Below, in pieces: positions 1 through 6,092 of a stretch of 20,701 nucleotides of DNA (position 1 is its first letter; every line of letters begins with the position of its first letter). The notes under the pieces were generated by a model. That model searched no databases and was not told where the DNA came from. It worked only from the letters and a program-made list of their open reading frames with translations. Location of the stretch: the NCBI GenBank assembly GCA_035500675.1, contig DATJXA010000080.1:1-20701 (forward strand), given 5' to 3'. The translations under genes were made by a program, and so were the position numbers. This DNA is from JAGVPT01 sp035500675 (GTDB lineage: Bacteria > Bacteroidota > Ignavibacteria > UBA10030 > UBA8401).

Positions 1-1003
1 CTTTCTGGCCGTATCGCTTTCCATTATATTGCACGCAGTATGGAAAGAGTTGACCCGCGGGAGACATCGTTTCAATGTCCCCCCGTTGTAGGCGTTGGAG
101 GTCGTCAAAAACGGCATTCAACGCTTTTTCATTGAATTCTACTTTCTTGCGCTTGAACACTTTTTCAAGGTAGGCCTTTTCGTAGGGCTGCTTCTTTTCT
201 ATCTTCAGCGCCCGTTCCAGCTTGTGCTTCATATTGAGAAACTCGTAATCGGTCATGAAAGGGTCTTCGATTCTGTCATCAACCCGAATGATGCTGTATC
301 CCTCCGTAGTTTTCACGGGTTTAGAAATTTCGCCGACCTTTAACGCATACGCTGCATTCTCAAAATTGGGGTCTGTTTCTCCCCAATTTATGTAACCGAG
401 ATAGCCGCCGTTGTTTCTGAGCGCCGTATCGGTAAAGCACTGTTTTGCCAATTCATCGAAACTTACCCCCATGGCGGCAAGGCTATAAAGATTCTCAGCA
501 TCCTTTTCCGTCGCTGCGTATAGATGCCGAACGGCGAGTTTTATTTTCGACCGGCGATATGCCTCACGGAGCTCTTGATCGGTCACTGTGATTTTAGCAT
601 ACACTTCTTGGTCCTTAAGAAATGCGAGCACTGTCCTGTTCCATGCTGACGTGATCTCTTTTTGGTATTCGGGATCCGCGTAGATCTTGGAATTGTCGTC
701 ATAATGCCGAAGGAGAATTTCGTTGATCATGTTGTTGAGGATGGCAAAGCGAGCCTGCATATTGTCCTGAAGGCCAGTAAAGATAAGATAGTCTTCGTAA
801 CGGTCAAGGAACTCTTGAAACGTTATCGTGCTGTCGCCCACCGTTGCAACAATCTGTTGGGGGACATCTGAGCGAGAAGAAGAACAAGCGCCGCTTACAG
901 CGAAGAGAGCAAGGACGGCCGATAACATCCACACCCTCATCAAGAAACGAGGGACCGCCCCGTTAGCATCCTCACAGATGTTATTAAGTTTAATCCTTTG
1001 CAT
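1..1003 (-). CDS. Parvulin-type peptidylprolyl isomerase lipoprotein (partial, C-terminus off window)
   Basis: My translation of the minus strand is open from 1003 to the window edge (about 334 residues). A hydrophobic stretch (about residues 23-37, WMLSAVLALFAVSGAC) ends in a permissive lipobox SGAC, so the protein is probably a lipoprotein facing the periplasm. A SurA/PpiD-like N-terminal helical part follows. The parvulin domain lies at about residues 155-245, with RHLYAATEKDAENLY, a conserved NNGGYLGYINWG stretch, F..AAYALKVGEIS.PV and EGYSIIRVDD. The family catalyses prolyl cis-trans isomerisation and chaperones exported proteins. The ATG at 1003 is chosen because GAGGA lies 8 nt upstream. 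The ATGs at 940 and 928 lack a ribosome binding site but would give a more usual signal length. The start overlaps the end of the LacI gene by 14 nt, so translation is probably coupled. The client is unknown. Confidence 0.88.
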   Translation of the reverse strand, partial: MQRIKLNNICEDANGAVPRFLMRVWMLSAVLALFAVSGACSSSRSDVPQQIVATVGDSTITFQEFLDRYEDYLIFTGLQDNMQARFAILNNMINEILLRHYDDNSKIYADPEYQKEITSAWNRTVLAFLKDQEVYAKITVTDQELREAYRRSKIKLAVRHLYAATEKDAENLYSLAAMGVSFDELAKQCFTDTALRNNGGYLGYINWGETDPNFENAAYALKVGEISKPVKTTEGYSIIRVDDRIEDPFMTDYEFLNMKHKLERALKIEKKQPYEKAYLEKVFKRKKVEFNEKALNAVFDDLQRLQRGDIETMSPAGQLFPYCVQYNGKRYGQK

Positions 1004-2042
1004 GGACAAAATCCTCGACCGGCGAATACATTTTATTCATGCCGCATGTTGCCCGCACAACCAGCTTCGGCAGAAAATTGATGTGCGACGGCGGGGCGGA
1101 CGGATGCTCCATACGATAAATGAGTTTCTCGACCGCAAGCTCTCCCATTTCGTGCATCGGCTGGCGCATTGTCGTCAACCCGAATTGCTCGGCGAGTTCG
1201 ATGTCGTCGAAGCTCACGATGGCGACGTCGCGCGGCACTTTGATGCCCTGCTGACGCAGCGCACTCATCGCGCCGATGGCTTGCACGTCGCTCGAGATAA
1301 AAATAGCGGTTGGTAGCTGGGAGCCGTTGCTCAACATCTCTTTCATCGATTGGTAACCGGCCTCGCGGCTGAATCCGTCCTGCTTCGTCAGCTTGCTTAC
1401 AATGATATTCTCCGGCCGCAGCTCTAGTCCGGCGGAGACGATGGCGTCTTTAAAACCAGCGATGCGCTCGCGGGACGGAACGCTGTTGATGTTCGCGCTG
1501 ATCATCCCGATGTTCTTGTGGCCCATCGAGATCAGATGATTGGTGGCGATCATCGCTCCTTGGAAATTTTCAACGGCAAGAGAATCGAACTGCTCGTGAA
1601 ACGTATCGACCAACACGACAGGCTTCGAATGGTCCTTGAACTTCTCCACAAAGGGGACCGGCAGCTTCATCGAAAAAAATAAAATGCCGTCAACCCTGCC
1701 GCGCTGAACGCTTTTGCGTAAATATTCGTCTATTTGTTCGGGATGGTCGATGCCGTAGAGAATAAGATCGTAGCCTGCGCTTGAGATCTTATCCTGGATT
1801 CCCTGAAGGACTTCAATAAAAAAATAATTTGTAAAGAACGGGATGATCGCGGCAAACGTATTCGTCCGCTTACGGGCAAGCGCCTGGGCATAGGCGTGCG
1901 GATGATAGTTTAGCCTCTTGGCGACCGAGAGGACCTTTTCTCGAGTCTTGAGAGTAACGTTAGGATGGTTGTTGAATACGCGAGAGACGGTTCCGATTCC
2001 GACTTGAGCTTCCCTCGCAATGTCGTAGATAGTGACTGCCAA
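990..2042 (-). CDS. LacI-family transcriptional regulator
   Basis: This 350-residue protein has the usual length and order of the family. Residues 3-24 (VTIYDIAREAQVGIGTVSRVF) form the LacI helix-turn-helix. The hinge region NYHPHAYAQALARKRT follows, and then a periplasmic-binding-protein-like sensor domain from about residue 60 to 335, with GRVDGILFFS, NHLISMGHKNIGMIS, TAIFISSDVQAIGAM and VPRDVAIVSFDD. Such proteins bind palindromic operators and usually release them on binding a sugar or nucleoside. The start is TTG: an in-frame TAG lies two codons upstream, and the helix-turn-helix needs residues right after it. A promoter and a LacI-type palindrome precede the gene, suggesting autoregulation. 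No sugar genes are nearby, so the effector is unknown. It is co-transcribed with the PPIase. Confidence 0.93.
   Translation of the reverse strand: MAVTIYDIAREAQVGIGTVSRVFNNHPNVTLKTREKVLSVAKRLNYHPHAYAQALARKRTNTFAAIIPFFTNYFFIEVLQGIQDKISSAGYDLILYGIDHPEQIDEYLRKSVQRGRVDGILFFSMKLPVPFVEKFKDHSKPVVLVDTFHEQFDSLAVENFQGAMIATNHLISMGHKNIGMISANINSVPSRERIAGFKDAIVSAGLELRPENIIVSKLTKQDGFSREAGYQSMKEMLSNGSQLPTAIFISSDVQAIGAMSALRQQGIKVPRDVAIVSFDDIELAEQFGLTTMRQPMHEMGELAVEKLIYRMEHPSAPPSHINFLPKLVVRATCGMNKMYSPVEDFVHAKD
1012..1016 (-). promoter_or_regulatory. Ribosome binding site deciding the PPIase start
   Basis: On the minus strand GAGGA sits 8 nt before the ATG at 1003, inside the last codons of the LacI gene. No comparable purine run precedes the in-frame ATGs at 940 or 928. 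This favours the longer N-terminus and an overlap with the upstream gene. Confidence 0.55.
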
Positions 2043-2067
2043 TCGCTACCAATTTCTTAGAAAGGAA

Positions 2068-2081
2068 TGGAAGGGCTTCCA
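2068..2081. promoter_or_regulatory. LacI-type palindromic operator candidate
   Basis: TGGAAGGGCTTCCA has two perfect 6-nt arms around GG. It differs by one central base from TGGAAGCGCTTCCA, which fits the general LacI-family operator pattern TGnAAnCGnTTnCA. It overlaps the transcription start predicted from the promoter at 2085-2113, where bound repressor would block the gene. Autoregulation is inference. Confidence 0.45.
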
Positions 2082-2084
2082 AAG

Positions 2085-2113
2085 AAAGTAGGCCTTTTTG
2101 CTTTTATTGTCAA
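2085..2113 (-). promoter_or_regulatory. Predicted promoter of the LacI-PPIase operon
   Basis: On the minus strand a perfect TTGACA (2113-2108) is separated by 17 nt from TACTTT (2090-2085), a weak -10 matching TATAAT at three positions. The start of transcription would fall near 2078, about 36 nt before the TTG start codon. Confidence 0.5.
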
Positions 2114-2152
2114 GCAAAAAGTGAATAAAATTGTTTGTTACTAATGTTTTGG

Positions 2153-2190
2153 GCTTCTTCTTCCAATAAATTGGAAGAAGAAGCTTTTTT
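2153..2190. terminator. Perfect 14-bp hairpin after the DUF5989-like gene
   Basis: GCTTCTTCTTCCAA and its exact complement flank the loop TAAA. The hairpin starts 14 nt after the stop codon of the last gene in the large minus-strand operon, where a terminator is expected. However, the T-run (TTTTTT, 2185-2190) follows the stem on the plus strand. On the minus strand the stem is followed by CCCAAAACA, with no T-run. It may therefore be a transcript-end stabiliser or an atypical terminator. Confidence 0.55.
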
Positions 2191-2203
2191 AGGAGGGCAA
2201 TCT

Positions 2204-2362
2204 TTAAAAGAGGGTGTAAATAAAAGGAGCCAAAGCGCTCCCTTTTGTGAGGACAATGAGTAACCCAAAGAGGACGAGCACAATAACGATGGGCATAAGC
2301 CACCATTTTTTATTGTCTTTTAAGAAAGCGATATATTCAGCGATAATTTTGATCTTTGCCAC
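2204..2362 (-). CDS. 52-aa single-pass membrane protein, DUF5989-like
   Basis: Reading GTG at 2362 to TAA at 2204 gives 52 residues: a charged start (MAKIKIIAEYIAFLKDNKKWW), one strong membrane segment (about residues 22-38, LMPIVIVLVLFGLLIVL) and a short tail, GSALAPFIYTLF. GAGGAG lies 7 nt before the GTG and overlaps the stop codon of the SxtJ-like gene 11 nt upstream, so the two are probably translationally coupled. The length, the Lys-Trp-Trp-rich membrane boundary and the position next to SxtJ and a carbamoyltransferase match what I remember of the DUF5989 family. Function is unknown. It may be a small subunit anchoring or regulating its neighbours at the membrane. A longer overlapping ORF in another frame is a shadow. 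Confidence 0.8.
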   Translation of the reverse strand: MAKIKIIAEYIAFLKDNKKWWLMPIVIVLVLFGLLIVLTKGSALAPFIYTLF

Positions 2363-2373
2363 GGAGAGTCTCC

Positions 2374-2805
2374 TCACACCATCTTATTGTAATTAATTTT
2401 TTTGGATTTTTGTCGGAGAATCCAAAACGACTTACTGGTCATCCCCCATTCAACATCGATAAAACGTTTTCCCGATAAGCGAGCAAAAAAACCGATGGGC
2501 GTGATGACAAGATAGTAAAGAAAAACCAATATCGCGCGTGAAACTATCCATCCGATCGCAAACGCGATCCCCATCCAAACGGAATACACTTTCGACAATA
2601 ACCTAGCCGCGAAGAGCCCAGTGAAAAAGATAATTACCCCGACGCCGAAAAAGCTGCCGCAAAGAAAACGAGGCCACTGTTTAAAATAACCGGCGAAAGC
2701 CAAAACAAGAAATACCGAGCCGACGATAAGCCCGAATTTCTTTAATTCCTTCGGAGTCTTTTTCAACCGTTGAATCTCTTCGTGCACATCGCTAATCCAG
2801 CTCAT
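2374..2805 (-). CDS. SxtJ-family membrane protein
   Basis: This 143-residue protein has a short charged N-terminus (MSWISDVHEEIQRLKKTPKELKKFG) followed by about four hydrophobic segments (roughly residues 27-45, 47-70, 72-95 and 97-118) and a basic C-terminus. The layout and neighbours match SxtJ-family proteins, named after a gene of unproven role in saxitoxin clusters and often found beside NodU-type carbamoyltransferases. The ATG at 2805 is chosen because GGAGGG lies 6-7 nt upstream, and because a start further upstream would extend far into the carbamoyltransferase gene. With this start the overlap is 14 nt, typical of coupled genes. Its role is unknown. It may place the carbamoyltransferase at the inner membrane or handle a lipid-linked acceptor. 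Confidence 0.82.
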   Translation of the reverse strand: MSWISDVHEEIQRLKKTPKELKKFGLIVGSVFLVLAFAGYFKQWPRFLCGSFFGVGVIIFFTGLFAARLLSKVYSVWMGIAFAIGWIVSRAILVFLYYLVITPIGFFARLSGKRFIDVEWGMTSKSFWILRQKSKKINYNKMV

Positions 2806-4615
2806 ACACTTCCCTCCATTTAATGTCGTCGTGAAACTTTGGCTGACCGGTTTTGGACAGAATGCAATTGCCAATCACGAGTATATCGAGGTCCGTTCTC
2901 ATGAAACATTTATACGCGTCAAGAGGTGTCGCAACAATCGGTTCGCCTCGCACATTGAACGAAGTATTGACGATCACGGGAACGCCGGTTTTTTTGTAGA
3001 ATGTGCTGATGAGCTTGTGATACAACGGATTTTCGTCGCGACTGACCGTCTGGAGCCGCGCTGAATAATCGACGTGCGTGACTGCCGGTATCTCGGACCG
3101 AACCACGTTAAGCTTGTCGATGCCCCACAGTTTTTTTTCTCCACCGTCCATTTTCCGCTGTTTGCTTTTTGCGACCTCTGCAACGAGAAGCATGTACGGG
3201 CTCTCGCGGTCGATATCGAACCACTCTCCGGCTTTCTCCGCAAGCACTGACGGAGCGAAAGGACGAAACCCCTCGCGGAATTTAATTTTCACGTTCATCT
3301 TTTTCTGCATCTCGGGAGACCGGGCATCTCCGATGATCGATCTATTACCCAATGCCCTCGGTCCGAACTCCATCCTTCCCTGGAACCATCCGATGACTTT
3401 CCCTTCCTCAAGAAATTGCGCCGCACGTTCGCATAAGGTCTCGGTGCTGTTAATAAGTTCGTACGGAATATCATGCTCGTTCAGAAAGCCCGTCACTTCT
3501 TTTTCATCGTATGCGGGCCCGAGGTACGAACCGTGCTGATCATCGCGGCCGTTCTTGGTCTTTGCCGGGCGGTCGAGAAAATGATGATAGGCAATATACG
3601 CAGCTCCGATCGCTCCACCGGCATCACCGGCCGCCGGCTGGATCCAGATATCGTCGAATAATCCGGACCGAAGGATCTTTCCGTTCGCAACGCAATTGAG
3701 CGCAACGCCTCCCGCCAAACACAAGTAGCGCTCCTCCGTCACCTTCTTTACATGACGTGTCATGCGCATCATGATCTCTTCGGTGACATCCTGGATCGAT
3801 CGAGCGAGGTCGAGTTCCCGCTGAGTAAGGGGTGTTTCTGGCGCTCTGGGTTTCCCGCCGAACAGAGTATCGAATTTGTCATTCGTCATCGTCAACCCGG
3901 CACAAAAATCGAAATACTCCATGTTCATCCGAAAAGACCCATCTTCCTTCAGATCGATCAGCTGGTTGTAGATCTGATCGACATATTTTGGTTCGCCGTA
4001 AGGAGCAAGCCCCATGACTTTATATTCCCCCGAATTCACCTTGAAGCCGGTAAAATATGTGAACGCGGAATAGAGCAAACCGAGCGAATTCGGGAAGTGA
4101 AGCTCCGAAAGAATCTCGACTCTGTTGTCGTGGCCGATCCCGTACGACGATGTCGCCATTTCCCCAACGCCGTCGATCGTAAGGATCGCAGCTCGTTGGT
4201 ATGGCGAAGGAAAGAACGCAGACGCCGCATGCGATTCGTGGTGTTCCGGAAAAATGACCTTTCCGCGGTAGTCGATCTCTTTTTCGATTAGATCCGGAAC
4301 CCAAAGCTTTTCCTGAAGCCAAAGCGGCATTGCCATTATAAAGGACTGGATACCCCGAGGAGCATACGTGAGATAGGTCTCAAGGAGGCGGTTGAATTTC
4401 AACAGGGGTTTATCGTAGAAGGCAACGCACTCTAGCTGATCCGGACTGATGCCGGCTTCCTGTAAGCAATAGGCGACAGCATGCCGCGGAAAACGATGAT
4501 CGTGTTTCTTCCTCGTGAAGCGTTCTTCCTGCGCCGCAGCAACGATATCCCCGTCCGACAACAGACAGGCAGCAGAGTCATGATAGTATGCGGAGATTCC
4601 CAAAATGTACATCAC
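2792..4615 (-). CDS. NodU/TobZ-type O-carbamoyltransferase
   Basis: This 607-residue enzyme transfers the carbamoyl group of carbamoyl phosphate, through carbamoyl-adenylate, to a hydroxyl of a sugar or similar acceptor. The N-terminal domain (about 3-345) is of ASKHA/Kae1-like type: ILGISAYYHDSAACLL, the metal-binding HHESHAAS (125-132), TIDGVGE (about 147-152), AGGVALNC and PAAGDAGGAIGAA. The C-terminal carbamoyltransferase domain (about 400-590) has WFQGRMEFGPRALGNRSI, FREGFRPFAPSV and NTSFNVRGEPIVATP. All key motifs look intact. The start is GTG 4615 or the adjacent ATG 4612, and only a weak GGTG precedes them. It follows the M64 gene by 43 nt and overlaps the SxtJ-like gene. No acceptor-making or glycosyltransferase genes are present, so the substrate cannot be named. 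Confidence 0.95.
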   Translation of the reverse strand: MMYILGISAYYHDSAACLLSDGDIVAAAQEERFTRKKHDHRFPRHAVAYCLQEAGISPDQLECVAFYDKPLLKFNRLLETYLTYAPRGIQSFIMAMPLWLQEKLWVPDLIEKEIDYRGKVIFPEHHESHAASAFFPSPYQRAAILTIDGVGEMATSSYGIGHDNRVEILSELHFPNSLGLLYSAFTYFTGFKVNSGEYKVMGLAPYGEPKYVDQIYNQLIDLKEDGSFRMNMEYFDFCAGLTMTNDKFDTLFGGKPRAPETPLTQRELDLARSIQDVTEEIMMRMTRHVKKVTEERYLCLAGGVALNCVANGKILRSGLFDDIWIQPAAGDAGGAIGAAYIAYHHFLDRPAKTKNGRDDQHGSYLGPAYDEKEVTGFLNEHDIPYELINSTETLCERAAQFLEEGKVIGWFQGRMEFGPRALGNRSIIGDARSPEMQKKMNVKIKFREGFRPFAPSVLAEKAGEWFDIDRESPYMLLVAEVAKSKQRKMDGGEKKLWGIDKLNVVRSEIPAVTHVDYSARLQTVSRDENPLYHKLISTFYKKTGVPVIVNTSFNVRGEPIVATPLDAYKCFMRTDLDILVIGNCILSKTGQPKFHDDIKWREVYELD

Positions 4616-4658
4616 GCACCGCGCAGCATGGGGAGGTCGAGTAAAAAAATTGGGTCGC

Positions 4659-6092
4659 TCATTTTGTATAGAAATCTATCATCCTATTGATCGCATTTGT
4701 GCATACCGGATCGAAATCCGTGAGACTAAGCGAAAACATCCGACAATCAAGGGAAGGACGATAGAGGCCGGTCGAAGCGTAGCCCGACCCTTCGAAAGCC
4801 CCCACTATTCCTTTAAAACGCTTGTCGTCGAGAATCGACCGTTCTTTGTCAAGAATGGCCTCTCTTTTTTCTGCATATCCTTCTTCGTCTCTTCGTAATT
4901 TTCCCCGCTCAATTTCCAGGCTGTCGTATGCAGCTTTATCCCATGGAGTCGGAAGCGACGTTGTCGAATCGACAAAGGCCTTCCACTTCAGACTTCCTCG
5001 CTCTATATTTGCAGCAATATTCGGCTCCCATGGCTCAACACCCTTCGGATAAAAATCATTGTAGGCGGTAGACGAAGTGTAATACTCGTCGCCGAGCCCC
5101 GCGAACGAATGACCGAACTCATGGACAAAAACGTAGTCCGTTTGCCATGCCGTCGCAGGCGTTTCGCCGGTCGCAAAGCACGTAGCATACAATTGAAAGA
5201 TCCCTCCGCCCCCATACCGATTGGCATTGACAAGGATGAAAAGGAAGTCGTACGGCGCAACGGCGGCATAATCTCGTACGTCCTTGTTGTCGTCGGTAAG
5301 CACATAGCGAGCGGACCCGAACGAATCATACGTCGTTCCGAGAGCGTTATCAACCCACACGTTCTGGTCGGGTTGATCGATGCCCGACTCGCGCGACTCG
5401 ACTTCAACGGCTCGGACGTTAAAATCCTTTTTTCTGCTCTTAAATGGCTCCGTGCCGAAAAGGACGTCGGTAAAATGTCTGGCATCCGCGCGGAATTTCG
5501 GCATGTCGCTTTTCGAGTATCCGTCCCCCAAAATGACAATGTCGACCTTCGCATGGCTATCGCCGTTTGTAAAAATATTCATTACTTGTGTCCCGACATG
5601 CTTCTTCTCCCGGTGAATCTCCCCTCCATTCGGGTCAACAACAGTCGAAAAAATTTCATTGAATATCATCTGTTTATTGCGCCGCAAGATGGTCAATTGA
5701 AATTTGTTCAACGGAAACGGGAACCGCAGCGATTCATTGAACGTGCGATACACTCCGGCCAGAGCCTCGTCGGTCGTTTGCCATTCAAAGAAAAGCGAGG
5801 AATATCCCCTCGAGAAAATTATGCGGTTGCTTGCTATGTCGGTAATCGTGAAAAAATATTCTCCGAGGTTGAGCGTATCGATAAGGTTCGTCAAGCTCCC
5901 CGGCCACGCTCCCTCTTCGATCATTTTATCTTCGCTGATGCGCTCTTCCCCCTTGCTGCCGGTATGATAATAGTCGAACCTGAACGTGGCGTCCTTAAAA
6001 TACCGATCGAATTGGGCCGATGCGCTGCTGGATGCAACGAGTAAAAAGGCGACACAAAAAATGGAAAGGATCCTGTAGGAAAAATGTTTCAT
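4659..6092 (-). CDS. Secreted M64-family (IgA peptidase-like) zinc metallopeptidase
   Basis: This 477-residue protein has a clear signal peptide (about 1-27, ending SASA|QF). A beta-rich N-terminal region (about 28-155) resembles the M64 N-terminal domain. The catalytic part begins near residue 180 with VDIVILGDGYS. The zinc motif HEFGHSFAGLGDEY carries H324, E325, H328 and D335 (HExxHxxxxxxD). The downstream DCRMFS near the C-terminus is the likely Met-turn. Family members are secreted metallopeptidases. The first characterised one cleaves IgA, but environmental members probably act on other proteins. A charged helical insert (about 384-425) interrupts the catalytic region. The ATG overlaps the stop of the TPR/thioredoxin gene as ATGA, preceded by AAGGGTG, so the pair is translationally coupled. 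Its natural target is unknown. Confidence 0.92.
   Translation of the reverse strand: MKHFSYRILSIFCVAFLLVASSSASAQFDRYFKDATFRFDYYHTGSKGEERISEDKMIEEGAWPGSLTNLIDTLNLGEYFFTITDIASNRIIFSRGYSSLFFEWQTTDEALAGVYRTFNESLRFPFPLNKFQLTILRRNKQMIFNEIFSTVVDPNGGEIHREKKHVGTQVMNIFTNGDSHAKVDIVILGDGYSKSDMPKFRADARHFTDVLFGTEPFKSRKKDFNVRAVEVESRESGIDQPDQNVWVDNALGTTYDSFGSARYVLTDDNKDVRDYAAVAPYDFLFILVNANRYGGGGIFQLYATCFATGETPATAWQTDYVFVHEFGHSFAGLGDEYYTSSTAYNDFYPKGVEPWEPNIAANIERGSLKWKAFVDSTTSLPTPWDKAAYDSLEIERGKLRRDEEGYAEKREAILDKERSILDDKRFKGIVGAFEGSGYASTGLYRPSLDCRMFSLSLTDFDPVCTNAINRMIDFYTK

Noticed and set aside
2046..2306. 86-codon minus-strand ORF starting at an internal ATG
   Set aside because: It reads the DUF5989-like gene in another frame and then runs through the terminator hairpin and LacI promoter. 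The product is low in plausibility and the 52-aa frame has the better ribosome binding site and context.
2204..4615. Saxitoxin or aminoglycoside biosynthesis cluster
   Set aside because: Only the carbamoyltransferase and SxtJ-like genes are shared with such clusters. No polyketide, amidinotransferase or sugar-building genes are present.
5109..6044. 311-codon plus-strand ORF
   Set aside because: It is antisense to the M64 peptidase, whose motifs are intact. The composition is rich in Arg and Ser, as in shadow frames, and no domain is recognisable.
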